Assembly: GCA_005239895.1 (NCBI GenBank)
Contig: SBBB01000013.1
Span: 1 to 43,363, forward strand
DNA from: a bacterium
GTDB taxonomy: Bacteria; Patescibacteriota; Patescibacteriia; SBBB01
DNA: 43,363 nucleotides
Direction: 5' to 3'
In this document: positions 15,491-24,087 of the stretch, in pieces
Layout of the letters: every line of letters begins with the position of its first letter
How positions within the stretch are numbered: position 1 is the stretch's first letter
Program-made: the position numbers and the translations under genes
The notes under the pieces: generated by a model
The model's database searches: none
What the model saw: only the letters and a program-made list of their open reading frames with translations
Told to the model about the DNA's origin: nothing

Positions 15491-15700
15491 AAAGAAATTA
15501 TAGTAAATCAAGTTTATGAATTGCGAATTAAGTCTGGCGTTACACAGGAGGTATTGGCCGAATCCATTGGTGTTACCAGGCAGACCATTATTGCAATTGA
15601 AAAAGGCAACTATACACCTTCTGTAGTTTTAGCTTTAAAAATTTCCAAGTTTTTTAATAAACCCCTGGAAGAAATTTTCAAAATTACTTATGAAAAATAA
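15488..15700 (+). CDS. Small Xre-type HTH regulator
   Basis: The 70-residue protein is one helix-turn-helix domain of the Cro/CI type: YELRIKSGVTQEVLAESIGV, then TRQTIIAIEKGNYTPSVVLA and ISKFFNKPLEEIF. These minimal regulators are often encoded next to a DUF2178-like membrane protein, as here; the next gene overlaps it by 11 bases. The start codon is the terminal ATG of the inverted-repeat element (TAACGGGATG). Its DNA target is unknown. The 22-bp palindrome at 16113-16134, just after this gene pair, is a candidate site. Confidence 0.88.
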   Translation: MKEIIVNQVYELRIKSGVTQEVLAESIGVTRQTIIAIEKGNYTPSVVLALKISKFFNKPLEEIFKITYEK

Positions 15701-16055
15701 TTTATTTCAAGAAATTTTTATTTCAGTTATCCTTATTGTTTTATTAATACTATTTTTAAATCCATTTGAGTTTTGGATGCCTACACCATTTTTTATGATG
15801 ATGGTGTTAAATTTTATTATTGTTTTTGTTATATATGCAAGTTTTGTTTGGAAGGAAAACTCTAAGGACGAAAGGGAAAACCTTCATAAAATCATAGCTG
15901 GAAGAATTGCATTTTTAGTTGGAGTAGCTTTTTTAAGTATGGGTATTATTATTCAGAGTTTTAAACACGAGCTAGATTTTTGGCTTCCTGTTACCTTGTG
16001 TGTGATGATTTTGGCAAAAATTATAGGATTAATTTATACTAAAATAAGGTATTAG
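15690..16055 (+). CDS. DUF2178-like four-helix membrane protein
   Basis: The 121-residue protein has four hydrophobic helices in two pairs, separated by a short charged loop with KENSKDERENLHKIIAGRIA. The D-E-R-E motif between helices two and three is characteristic of small membrane proteins (DUF2178 and relatives) that occur with Xre regulators. It overlaps the upstream regulator gene by 11 bases and so is translationally coupled to it. The pair is probably a membrane-linked regulatory unit in which the membrane protein senses or restrains the regulator, but its biochemical role is not known. The family assignment is by eye. Confidence 0.7.
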   Translation: MKNNLFQEIFISVILIVLLILFLNPFEFWMPTPFFMMMVLNFIIVFVIYASFVWKENSKDERENLHKIIAGRIAFLVGVAFLSMGIIIQSFKHELDFWLPVTLCVMILAKIIGLIYTKIRY

Positions 16056-16112
16056 TATAACTTACATGCTTGGCATCATTAATAGATTTAAATATAAAGT
16101 TGTCCACAGAGC

Positions 16113-16134
16113 AATGTAAAGTATACTTTACATT
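16113..16134. promoter_or_regulatory. 22-bp perfect palindrome, probable operator
   Basis: AATGTAAAGTA is followed directly by its reverse complement TACTTTACATT. The right half contains the -35 box (TTTACA, 16127-16132) of the promoter upstream of the thiol-redox operon. A protein bound here should block the promoter. Confidence 0.6.
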
Positions 16135-16155
16135 ATTTGGTTAATATCCTATAAT
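16127..16155 (+). promoter_or_regulatory. Promoter of the thiol-redox operon
   Basis: TTTACA (16127-16132), a 17-base spacer and TATAAT (16150-16155) form a near-consensus promoter. The leader to the start at 16262 would be about 100 bases; I see no known riboswitch in it. Confidence 0.6.
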
Positions 16156-16261
16156 TTTAATAGGTTAAAAATTGCTTAATTTATTTAATAATTGGCACAA
16201 GTCTAAAGGTCGAGTTATTTAGAATGAATGCCAAATGAATTTAATTTTTTAATTAAAATAT

Positions 16262-17080
16262 ATGACAAAAAATTTACAAAAGGATTTTGCCCAGCACCAG
16301 ACGATGCAGAGCTTCGCGATATCCTTTATTATCGCAATGTTTGTGTTGGTTATAGTGTTTGGTGGTATGTTTTCTTTTGGAGTTGAAAAAATTTACGCTT
16401 TAGCTGGTGATGATGCCATGACAAATAAAGATGGTGAAATGATGAAAAAAGATCCAATGGTTAAAGATAGTATGAAAGATGGTTCAATGATGAAGAAAAA
16501 AACAATGAAGAAAAAGAAAGCAACGAAAAAGAAAATGATGAAAAAAGATCCAATGGTTAAAGATAGTATGAAAGATGGTTCAATGATGAAGGACAGGACA
16601 ATGATGAAGGGTGATACGACGAAGAAAGACAGTGGAATGATGGACAAAAAAGATTCAATGATGAAGGATGGAACTATAATGAAAGATCCATCAATGATGA
16701 AGAAAGGTGGAGACACGATGATGAAAAAAGATGGTATGTTGCCAAAAGACGGTGATACTATGATGAAAAAAGGATCGTACGAAAAATATAGTCCAGAGAA
16801 AGTATCGCTTGCTTCTTCTGAAGATCGCGTTATTTTGTTTTTTAGAGCATCATGGTGTCCAGCCTGTAGGGGGTTAGATGCTGATATCCGAGCTAATATG
16901 GATAAAATTCCTGCTAAAGTTACAATTCTTGATCTTGACTATGATATAGTTACTGATCTTAAACAAAAATATGGTGTTACATATCAGCATACCTTTGTTC
17001 AGGTTGATGCTGCTGGTAATCAGATCTCAAAGTGGGCTGGTTCTGCAACTCTAGCTTCACTACTAACAAATATTAAGTAG
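16262..17080 (+). CDS. Met/Lys-rich exported thioredoxin-like protein
   Basis: The 272-residue protein has three parts. Residues about 16-40 are a signal peptide or membrane anchor (ISFIIAMFVLVIVFGGMFSF) ending in YALAGD. Residues about 45-170 are a low-complexity linker of Met, Lys and Asp with many MMKKD and MMKDG units. The last 95 residues are a thioredoxin fold with VILFFRASWCPACRGLDADI (CPAC site) and a cis-proline region changed to YQHTFV, so the usual cis-Pro is not evident. Met-rich segments can bind copper(I), so a metal-binding or metal-protective role is possible. It is the first gene of an operon with ccdA and a DipZ-like gene. Confidence 0.8.
   Translation: MTKNLQKDFAQHQTMQSFAISFIIAMFVLVIVFGGMFSFGVEKIYALAGDDAMTNKDGEMMKKDPMVKDSMKDGSMMKKKTMKKKKATKKKMMKKDPMVKDSMKDGSMMKDRTMMKGDTTKKDSGMMDKKDSMMKDGTIMKDPSMMKKGGDTMMKKDGMLPKDGDTMMKKGSYEKYSPEKVSLASSEDRVILFFRASWCPACRGLDADIRANMDKIPAKVTILDLDYDIVTDLKQKYGVTYQHTFVQVDAAGNQISKWAGSATLASLLTNIK
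16437..16591 (+). repeat. Internal 59-bp direct repeat in the Met-rich region
   Basis: Bases 16437-16495 recur at 16533-16591, offset by 96 bases (32 codons). Each copy encodes MMKKDPMVKDSMKDGSMMK. The duplication keeps frame and explains how the linker grew. Confidence 0.8.
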
Positions 17081-17096
17081 TGATAGTGGTATTGGT

Positions 17097-17822
17097 ATGA
17101 CTCTGCTTATTGTTTCCTTCATTGCCGGAGTACTGACAGTATTAGCGCCTTGTATTTTACCACTACTTCCAGTTGTGATCGGCTCCTCTGTGTCCGGACG
17201 GAGCCGATCAACTCCGTACGTTGTTGTTGGTTCGCTCGCACTTTCAATTATAGTTTTTACTTATATTCTTAAAGTTTCCACAGTTTTTATTAAAATTCCA
17301 CCCTATGTGTGGATGTATTTTTCAGGTGGAATTTTAACACTTTTTGGAATTATCCTTGTTTTTCCGGTTTTATGGGCAAAAGTTCCAGGCATAGAATATA
17401 TTGCAGGTGGAGCTAATAAACTTGTTGGTACAGGATATCAAAAAAAAGGTTTTTGGGGTGATGCTATAATAGGCGCAGCGCTTGGTCCAGTATTTTCTAC
17501 GTGTTCACCCACTTATTTTGTTATTCTAGCCTCTGTTCTACCCGCTAGCTTTTTATTGGGCACGACCTATGTTTTAGCCTATACACTCGGACTTTCATTA
17601 ATACTGCTTCTTATCGGACTTTTGGGACAACGTTTTGTTAGTAAATTAAATGTGTTTTCAGATTCGCGAGGGTGGTTTAAGCGTGGAATTGGTGTTCTTT
17701 TTATTCTGATTGGTATTACTATTGCTTCGGGATATGAAAAGAAATTAGAAGTAAAAATTCTTGATTTTGGATTTTTTGATGTTACTAAAATTGAACAACG
17801 TCTTTTAGAGCGCACGCGTTAA
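17097..17822 (+). CDS. ccdA: Cytochrome c biogenesis protein CcdA
   Basis: This 241-residue membrane protein carries electrons from cytoplasmic thioredoxin across the membrane. It has six to seven hydrophobic helices. The redox cysteines lie in VLAPCILPLLPVVIG at the start of the first helix and in FSTCSPTYFVILASV in the middle, the two cysteines typical of the CcdA/DsbD core. A second part ends in GVLFILIGITIASG. It starts 16 bases after the Met-rich thioredoxin and is followed after 10 bases by a DipZ-like thioredoxin, both likely acceptors of its electrons. Confidence 0.88.
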   Translation: MTLLIVSFIAGVLTVLAPCILPLLPVVIGSSVSGRSRSTPYVVVGSLALSIIVFTYILKVSTVFIKIPPYVWMYFSGGILTLFGIILVFPVLWAKVPGIEYIAGGANKLVGTGYQKKGFWGDAIIGAALGPVFSTCSPTYFVILASVLPASFLLGTTYVLAYTLGLSLILLLIGLLGQRFVSKLNVFSDSRGWFKRGIGVLFILIGITIASGYEKKLEVKILDFGFFDVTKIEQRLLERTR

Positions 17823-17832
17823 TATATAAAAT

Positions 17833-18879
17833 ATGAAAGTAGAATATATTATTGGGTTAATAATTTTCGTGCTTATTTCGGTTGGGCTTGGTGTGCTTTT
17901 TTTGTACCCATCAAGCGAAACAGACCCTAAGTTAAAAGAGTTAAAAGAAAAAACACAACCATATATAGAAATAGTAAAACCAGCAGGATTCGTTAACACT
18001 GAAAATATTACTATTGGCGAACATATTGGTAAAAAAATTATTTTAGTAGATTTTCTGACTTATAGCTGCATTAATTGTCAGCGCACATTTCCGTATTTAA
18101 ACGCTTGGTATAAAAAATATAAGGATGCGGGTTTTATAATTATTGGAATTCATACACCCGAGTTTGCCTTTGAGAAAAATATAGACAATGTTAGGAAAGC
18201 CATGAAGCAGTTTGGTATTATGCATCCTATTGTATTAGACAATGATTATGCCACTTGGCGTGCGTATGGTAATAATTATTGGCCACGTAAGTATCTTATT
18301 AATATACATGGCAATATTATTTACGATCATATTGGAGAAGGAGCTTATGCAGAAACAGAGAAAAAAATTCAAGAGGCTCTAGAAGAGCGCAAGATTGTTT
18401 TGGGTTTAAGTGAAGATATTAATAAAGATATATCTAATCCCTCGGATGTTGTTAGTATTAATAATTTCAAATCTAAAATTAAGAGTCCAGAAATTTATTT
18501 TGGGGCTAGACGTAATGAGCGCTTAGGAAATGGAGACGTGGGTCGAACTGGAACTCAAAATTTATCAAAACCAAGTGACATTAAAACCAATGTTTTGTAT
18601 TTAGATGGAGAATGGGATATTCAAGACGAATTTGTTGAAAATCAAAACACTCAAGCTAAAATAGTTTTTCGTTATCAAGCTAAAGATGTGTATTTCGTAG
18701 CTGGCGCTGACCAAGATGCGAAAATTAATATTTTAAAAGATGGTAAATTTATTAATGAATTAATTATTAAGGAACATGGGCTTTATCATATTATTCAAGA
18801 TTCAGAGCATGGGGAGCATACACTTGAAATTATAATTAAAAATTCTGGGCTTCGTGTTTTTACTTTTACGTTTGGTTAA
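17833..18879 (+). CDS. DipZ-like thioredoxin with C-terminal sugar-binding-type domain
   Basis: A membrane anchor (IIGLIIFVLISVGLGVLFLY) is followed by a TlpA/AhpC-type thioredoxin domain with LVDFLTYSCINCQRTFPYLN, the CINC active site typical of DipZ. It continues with IHTPEFAFEK and YWPRKYLINIHGNIIYDHIG. From about residue 215 a beta-rich domain (YFGARRNERLG to the end, HTLEII...VFTFTFG) matches the carbohydrate-binding-like C-terminus of mycobacterial DipZ. DipZ is normally a CcdA-thioredoxin-CBM fusion; here ccdA is a separate gene just upstream. The protein probably reduces thiols or handles disulfides outside the membrane. Confidence 0.85.
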   Translation: MKVEYIIGLIIFVLISVGLGVLFLYPSSETDPKLKELKEKTQPYIEIVKPAGFVNTENITIGEHIGKKIILVDFLTYSCINCQRTFPYLNAWYKKYKDAGFIIIGIHTPEFAFEKNIDNVRKAMKQFGIMHPIVLDNDYATWRAYGNNYWPRKYLINIHGNIIYDHIGEGAYAETEKKIQEALEERKIVLGLSEDINKDISNPSDVVSINNFKSKIKSPEIYFGARRNERLGNGDVGRTGTQNLSKPSDIKTNVLYLDGEWDIQDEFVENQNTQAKIVFRYQAKDVYFVAGADQDAKINILKDGKFINELIIKEHGLYHIIQDSEHGEHTLEIIIKNSGLRVFTFTFG

Positions 18880-18906
18880 AGTTATAAGTTAGTATTTGTA
18901 GTCGGG

Positions 18907-18932
18907 GCGGCAATGGTTTTACGCATTGCCGC
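18907..18932 (+). terminator. Terminator after the thiol-redox operon
   Basis: GCGGCAATG (18907-18915) and CATTGCCGC (18924-18932) form a perfect 9-bp stem with an 8-base loop, then TGATTATTTTG. It lies between convergent genes. Confidence 0.65.
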
Positions 18933-18972
18933 TGATTATTTTGTATGGTTCAAATTTATTTCAAGTAGGCAT

Positions 18973-19449
18973 TTAAGCCAGTTTTATGATACTTGGCAAT
19001 TTGTTCTGAGGTTTGGGCTGTTTGGGTGGCAACAGACGGAATAAAGCTGTAATGATTTGATTATCACTTCCTTTCGGTAGTTTGATTACGCAGTTTTTGG
19101 TGCTGTTTTTAATATTCTTACAGTTAGCCCAATCTATAAAAACAGATCCTGGTATGGGTGTGGGTGTTAACGTTGCTGTCAATGGAGTGTGGGTTGTTAT
19201 TATACACTCTTCGTGTATACATGGGTGAGAGTAATTACCTTCTTGATATGTGACCCCACCCGGTCCGTTAATGCGAATTACAATCAACACTTTGTTTTGT
19301 TGCTGTGTTTCTGTTTTTGATTCTACATCTTGTTGACGTGTTTGTATCAACAAAGATGTTGTTTCCTTGTCATATGTGGGCACTTCGGTTATATTCAGCC
19401 TACACGCCGTGAGAAATAAAATTAAAATCCATTTCACTGACTTGTTCAT
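18973..19449 (-). CDS. Putative lipoprotein, 158 aa
   Basis: The N-terminus MNKSVKWILILFLTAC is a lipoprotein signal peptide with the lipobox LTAC; Cys16 would be lipidated and hold the protein on the outer face of the membrane. A very strong ribosome binding site (AAAGGAGG) stands 5 bases before the ATG. The mature part has IRINGPGGVTYQEG and FIDWANCKNIKNSTKNCVIK, with four more cysteines and a pattern like the short beta-repeat domains with W-x-x-C found in surface proteins. The end is rich in Pro and Lys. I cannot name a family. Confidence 0.75.
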   Translation of the reverse strand: MNKSVKWILILFLTACRLNITEVPTYDKETTSLLIQTRQQDVESKTETQQQNKVLIVIRINGPGGVTYQEGNYSHPCIHEECIITTHTPLTATLTPTPIPGSVFIDWANCKNIKNSTKNCVIKLPKGSDNQIITALFRLLPPKQPKPQNKLPSIIKLA

Positions 19450-19515
19450 TGGTCCTCCTTTTTTGGTTAGTGATTTTTGTTTTGTCGCAACAATTATTTG
19501 TTATTGACATTAAAA

Positions 19516-19544
19516 AGAATAACATATTTAAGTGTTTTTTTCAA
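19516..19544 (-). promoter_or_regulatory. Promoter of the lipoprotein gene (minus strand)
   Basis: On the minus strand TTGAAA (19544-19539) is followed after 17 bases by TATTCT (19521-19516), giving a leader of about 60 bases to the ATG at 19449. Confidence 0.45.
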
Positions 19545-19649
19545 TATCTGTACAAAATATATAGTACGTGATACTGTCAAAATACATTCGTTTTATAGAA
19601 TGTGAGATTCTTGACAAAATAATAAACAACAATAGATCAAAGGAGAAAC

Positions 19650-22600
19650 ATGTTTAAGATCTTTAGAAGTCCGAATGAGCAGTATAAGCAAGCCTCTTTT
19701 GAGGAATGCTTTTATATCCAAACTGAACGAGAATTGATGCCTGCAGAGCGCGATATTTTATTGAGGCTTATTTCCAGCCCATTAAGTAAGACTGGTTTTG
19801 AGCAAACATTTGAAGACAATAAGGTTGTAGAAATTGGGCCTAGGCTTTCCATGGAAACACCTTCTTCTTCAAACGCAGTTGCGATTTGTCGATCAATAGG
19901 ATTGCCAATTAGCAGGATTGAAATGTCAAATCGTTATTTATTGTGTGAAGGAAATCGAGATAGAATCATTAAAGTTAATCTTGATTTAATGACTCAAGAA
20001 ATTTATGAATCTCCATTAGTGACATTTGATTCTGGTCTGGTACCAGCACCAGTGGAAACCATACTTATTCTAGAGCAGGGAGAGAAAGCATTACATCAAG
20101 CGAACAAGAAATATGATATTGGAATGGATAATTGGGATATAAACTACTATACTGAAATGTTTAAGCGACTTGGACACAATCCAACCAATGTTGAATTGCT
20201 TCAGAATGGTAATAGTAACTCAGAACATAGCCGTCACTGGCTCTTTAAGGGTGATCTGGTTATTGATGGACAACTAATGCCGGAAACTCTCATGGAAATT
20301 ATAAAGACTCCGTGGAGAGTTAATACTGGTAATAGTCTGGTGGCTTTCAGTGACAATTCAGCAGTAATCAGGGGGACTATAGTTTCTATACTCATCCCAA
20401 AGTTTCCTGGACATCCATCAGATTTTATTATTGTTAAGGTTTTGCAACACATCACTGAAACAGGCGAAACACATAATCATCCTGTGCTTATCGCTCCATT
20501 TCAAGGAGCTGAAACTGGCATTGGCGGATGTCTCAGAGATAAATTTGCTGCTGGTCGTGGAGCTTTTATGAGAGCTGCATTTGCTGGTTATTGCATAGGC
20601 AATTTACACATTCCTGGTTTTCATATTTTTGGTGAAGAGGAAGGTTGGAAATATGGCCACAGGCATTCCTCACCACTTGATATTCTTATAAAGGGTAGTA
20701 ATGGTATTTCACAGTATGGCAATGAAGATGGACTGCCAGTTATCGGAGGCTTTTGTAGAGCATTTGGTCAAATATTTAATAATGCTCGACGAGAGTTTAT
20801 TAAACCCACATTCTATATTGCGTGCGACGGAAGGATACCTGATTCAAATGTCAGTAAACATCCTCCCGAAGTAGGAATGCTAATGGTGAGGATTGGTGGT
20901 TTGCCTTATCGCGTTGGCGTAGGTGGAGGTAGTGCTTCTAGCTTGGTTCATGGAGCTCAAAGCGAGGAAGCAGACCTTAAATCTGTTCAACGTGGAGACG
21001 GAGAAACAGCAAATCGTACCAATCGAGTTCTCACAACATGCGGTAAAATGCTTGAAAACAATCCAATTGAAACCATTAATGATCAAGGCGCTGGTGGTAT
21101 AAGCAATGCCATTACGGAATTGATGAATCCATTGGGTGGCAAGGTTAATATTCGTCAGATTGTTTTAGGTGACAAAACCATGTCAGTCCTAGAAATTTGG
21201 GTGGCTGAATTTCAAGAGAGTTATGTTTTGCTTATTAAACCAGAGAATCTTGAGTTGTTTAAGTCAATTTGTGAGCGGGAACGAGTAAACTGCGATGTAT
21301 TAGGTGAAATCACTGGCAATGGCAATGTCGTTGTTTATGATTCCATTGATAATACAAATCCAGTTAATCTTCCACTCGCAGATATCTTAGGAAAACTGCC
21401 GCGCAAAAAGTTTGTATCTGATCATCTGCCGGTGATACTAAAACCTCTCGTAATTCCAGAGGAACTTACATTTGAGAAAGCGCTGCAAATGATCTTTACC
21501 TTGCTGTCAGTTTGCTCTAAGGGCTTTCTGGTACATAAGGTTGATCGCAGTGTTACGGGTTTGATTGCTCAACAGCAATGTTGCGGACCAGCTCAAATAC
21601 CAGTCTCAGATGCGGCTGTTACAGCTGATGGTTATTTTGATCTTACTGGAGCAGCTACGGCATTTGGTGAACAACCAATCAAGATGCTTATTGATCCAGC
21701 TGCAGGTGCTCGTATGGCATTGGTAGAAATGCTTACCAATATTATTAGTGCTGGGATCACTGATATTTCAGATATTAAGTGTTATGTTAACTGTATCTGG
21801 GCTGCAAAATTACCAGGACAAGGAGCTCTTTTGTACGATGCTTATATTGCAATACGGGATTTTATGTTGCAAGCTGGCATTGCTGCTGTGGGAGGTAAGG
21901 ATAGTCTTTCTCCAGCGACTAAAATTGGTGAAGAACTAGTGGTTTCACCAGGGCAATTAGTCATAAAAGGCTGTGCTCCAGTTCTTGATATCACTAAAGT
22001 TGTTACACCTGATCTTAAAGGAAGTGGTTGTATTGGTTTTATGAGTCTTGGCGGTAATCATCAACGTCTAGGTGGATCAGCTCTAGCTCAAGCTCTTGGG
22101 CAAACTGGAGATGAAACACCAGATGTAGATAAAGTGGAAATTTCCTATGCCTTGAATGCCTGCAAAGCTGTTCTGGAGCTTATTGATAAAAAGCTTATTA
22201 CAGCTTATCACGACACTACTGGTGATGGCGGTTTAATTACAGCCTTAGTAGAAATGTGTATGGCTGGTAATCGGGGCGCTGAGATTCAGTACAATTGCGA
22301 CAATCCTTTGACTGCATTTTTTTGCGAAGAAGGGGGAATGGCGTTTGAATTCTCTCCTGAGTCGCAGTACGACATTAATTGTGTGACGAATAAACACGGC
22401 GTGTCTTTCAAGCAAATCGGTGTTGTTGATACTAAAGAGAATGGCAATCTTTGCATTCTTCATGGTACGACAAAACTTCTTGATCAGCCTGTCACAGTGT
22501 TACGGCAATGGTGGGAAAAAACCAGTCTTAGACTGGAGCTAGAACAACCCACTCGCGAAACATCCAATCCTGAAACAGTAGAGGCTGAAGCTAGAAGTCA

Positions 22601-23468
22601 TTTAGACGGAAAATTTGTTGAATACAAGCTTTCATTTACTCCTAAAGCTCCTAATTTTTTACGTAGATTGCCAGTGAAAGCGGCAGTATTGCGTGAGGAA
22701 GGAACTAATGGTGATGATGAGATGATAGCTGCATTTTATACAGCTGGGCTGGATCCAGTTGATATTGCTATGAATGATCTGCGGAGTGGAGAAATTAGAG
22801 ACCTAGATGATTTTAGAGGTCTTGTTTTTCCAGGAGGTTTTTCATACGCAGATGTATTTGGTAGTGCAAAAGGTTGGGCAGCTTCAATCCTGTTTAATCC
22901 ACAGTTACAGGAAATGTTCAATCGTTTTTATGAACGGCAGAACACTTTCTCTCTCGGTGTTTGCAATGGTTGTCAGCTGACTTCAAATATTGGCTGGTTA
23001 CTATATCCAGGCATTCCAGAATCATCGCAGCCGCGATTGATTCAAAATAAATCCAGAAAATTTGAGTCGCGATGGGTAGGAGTAAAAATTTTAGAAAGCC
23101 CATCAATATTATTGAAAGGTATGGCAGGCTCAGTTTTAGGGATTCATAGTGCTCATGGAGAAGGCCGGTTTTGGTTTCCGGATTCATTAATTATGGAAGA
23201 AGTTCGGAAGCAAGAACTTGCCTCTATGGTTTATGTTAACCCTGACGGAGCAGTAACTGAAACATATCCGTATAACCCGAATGGTTCGCCTGAAGGTTTA
23301 GCGGCTTTATGTTCTCCAGATGGACGTCATCTTTCAATGATGCCTCATCCGGAACGTTGTTTCCTTAAATGGCAGTGGCATTATATGCCAGATAAATTGC
23401 GTAAGCTGGAAGCAGCACCGTGGTTACGGCTCTTCCAAAACGCATATGACTGGTGTAAGAGGAACTAG
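19650..23468 (+). CDS. purL: Phosphoribosylformylglycinamidine synthase, large type
   Basis: This 1272-residue enzyme makes FGAM from FGAR, glutamine and ATP in purine synthesis. It has the full proteobacterial/eukaryotic domain set: the N-terminal domain, a linker, two AIR-synthase-like halves (NSEHSRHWLF, ETHNHPVLIAPFQGAETGIG, and a second half with GGKDSLSPATK), and a C-terminal class I glutamine amidotransferase with FPGGFSYADVFGSAKGWAAS, nucleophile region GVCNGCQLT and MMPHPERCFLKW. The ribosome binding site AAAGGAG precedes the ATG. No other pur gene is nearby. Two 60-base samples (20461 and 22741) are each 28/60 GC against 20/60 in ftsK and leuS samples, suggesting transfer. Confidence 0.95.
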   Translation: MFKIFRSPNEQYKQASFEECFYIQTERELMPAERDILLRLISSPLSKTGFEQTFEDNKVVEIGPRLSMETPSSSNAVAICRSIGLPISRIEMSNRYLLCEGNRDRIIKVNLDLMTQEIYESPLVTFDSGLVPAPVETILILEQGEKALHQANKKYDIGMDNWDINYYTEMFKRLGHNPTNVELLQNGNSNSEHSRHWLFKGDLVIDGQLMPETLMEIIKTPWRVNTGNSLVAFSDNSAVIRGTIVSILIPKFPGHPSDFIIVKVLQHITETGETHNHPVLIAPFQGAETGIGGCLRDKFAAGRGAFMRAAFAGYCIGNLHIPGFHIFGEEEGWKYGHRHSSPLDILIKGSNGISQYGNEDGLPVIGGFCRAFGQIFNNARREFIKPTFYIACDGRIPDSNVSKHPPEVGMLMVRIGGLPYRVGVGGGSASSLVHGAQSEEADLKSVQRGDGETANRTNRVLTTCGKMLENNPIETINDQGAGGISNAITELMNPLGGKVNIRQIVLGDKTMSVLEIWVAEFQESYVLLIKPENLELFKSICERERVNCDVLGEITGNGNVVVYDSIDNTNPVNLPLADILGKLPRKKFVSDHLPVILKPLVIPEELTFEKALQMIFTLLSVCSKGFLVHKVDRSVTGLIAQQQCCGPAQIPVSDAAVTADGYFDLTGAATAFGEQPIKMLIDPAAGARMALVEMLTNIISAGITDISDIKCYVNCIWAAKLPGQGALLYDAYIAIRDFMLQAGIAAVGGKDSLSPATKIGEELVVSPGQLVIKGCAPVLDITKVVTPDLKGSGCIGFMSLGGNHQRLGGSALAQALGQTGDETPDVDKVEISYALNACKAVLELIDKKLITAYHDTTGDGGLITALVEMCMAGNRGAEIQYNCDNPLTAFFCEEGGMAFEFSPESQYDINCVTNKHGVSFKQIGVVDTKENGNLCILHGTTKLLDQPVTVLRQWWEKTSLRLELEQPTRETSNPETVEAEARSHLDGKFVEYKLSFTPKAPNFLRRLPVKAAVLREEGTNGDDEMIAAFYTAGLDPVDIAMNDLRSGEIRDLDDFRGLVFPGGFSYADVFGSAKGWAASILFNPQLQEMFNRFYERQNTFSLGVCNGCQLTSNIGWLLYPGIPESSQPRLIQNKSRKFESRWVGVKILESPSILLKGMAGSVLGIHSAHGEGRFWFPDSLIMEEVRKQELASMVYVNPDGAVTETYPYNPNGSPEGLAALCSPDGRHLSMMPHPERCFLKWQWHYMPDKLRKLEAAPWLRLFQNAYDWCKRN

Positions 23469-23511
23469 TCAATTTCATTGATATACCAAGGAGTGATTTA
23501 ATTTTTTGGTG

Positions 23512-23541
23512 GCCCCGACTAATTTTTATTAGTGTCGGGGC
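23512..23541 (+). terminator. Terminator after purL
   Basis: GCCCCGAC (23512-23519) pairs with GTCGGGGC (23534-23541). Inside, TAAT and ATTA can extend the stem across a two-base bulge. TTGATGTTTATAAT follows. The stem is strong and the T-tract is weak. Confidence 0.65.
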
Positions 23542-23608
23542 TTGATGTTTATAATCATTGATATAAATTTTATTTTGTAGTAGTTTTTTTGATAGTATTT
23601 TACAAAAT

Positions 23609-24046
23609 TTAAATCTGATAAAAATACAATCCTAGTAACAAAATTGTAAATATTCTTTCAGGTTTTGAAAATATAGGCAGGAAACCTCTGATTTTTTTCT
23701 TAAATGGATAAAAATATTGTTTTTCATCTATATCTGGCCAATCAAGAACAAGGTGAATAAGATAAGCAATAAAATAGTAAAGAGCCCCTTCTTGGTTTAT
23801 TAAAAATATGGGAATACTTGTAACAACTGCTCCAAAAATAGAATGCATATATTTTGTTTTGAAATGAATTCCGTACTTATCTTCAAATTGAATAGCATCT
23901 ATAAATTTATTCCAAGAAAAAATTTTATGTTGATATAAAACAAACAAATGATCTATATCCGCAATTATAGAACCAATAAACCAGAACCAATTAAATCCTG
24001 AATTATTTATAGGCATTATTCCAATTATTGAATGAGCGAGAATCAT
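23609..24046 (-). CDS. YdjM-like metal-dependent membrane hydrolase
   Basis: The 145-residue protein has an N-terminal His (LAHSIIG), then GSIIADIDHLF, then KYMHSIFGAVVTSI, then YLIHLVLDWPDID. This series of H and D residues embedded in hydrophobic helices is characteristic of the YdjM / LexA-regulated inner-membrane hydrolase family (PF04307 type). Substrates of that family are not well defined. The gene is on the minus strand, convergent with purL and directly downstream of two minus-strand tRNA genes. Family membership is clear by motif; the reaction is not known. Confidence 0.75.
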   Translation of the reverse strand: MILAHSIIGIMPINNSGFNWFWFIGSIIADIDHLFVLYQHKIFSWNKFIDAIQFEDKYGIHFKTKYMHSIFGAVVTSIPIFLINQEGALYYFIAYLIHLVLDWPDIDEKQYFYPFKKKIRGFLPIFSKPERIFTILLLGLYFYQI

Positions 24047-24087
24047 AAATTTTTTTAAAATATTAAATACTAATTACTAATTACTCT

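Noticed and set aside
16100-16108. TTGTCCACA, similar to a DnaA box, upstream of the redox operon
   Set aside because: A single site without a cluster, dnaA or an AT-rich unwinding array; not enough for an origin, even though rnpA-yidC often lies near one.
16393-16716. Phe/Ile/Ser-rich frame opposite the Met-rich thioredoxin
   Set aside because: It is the shadow of the repetitive MMKKD coding sequence.
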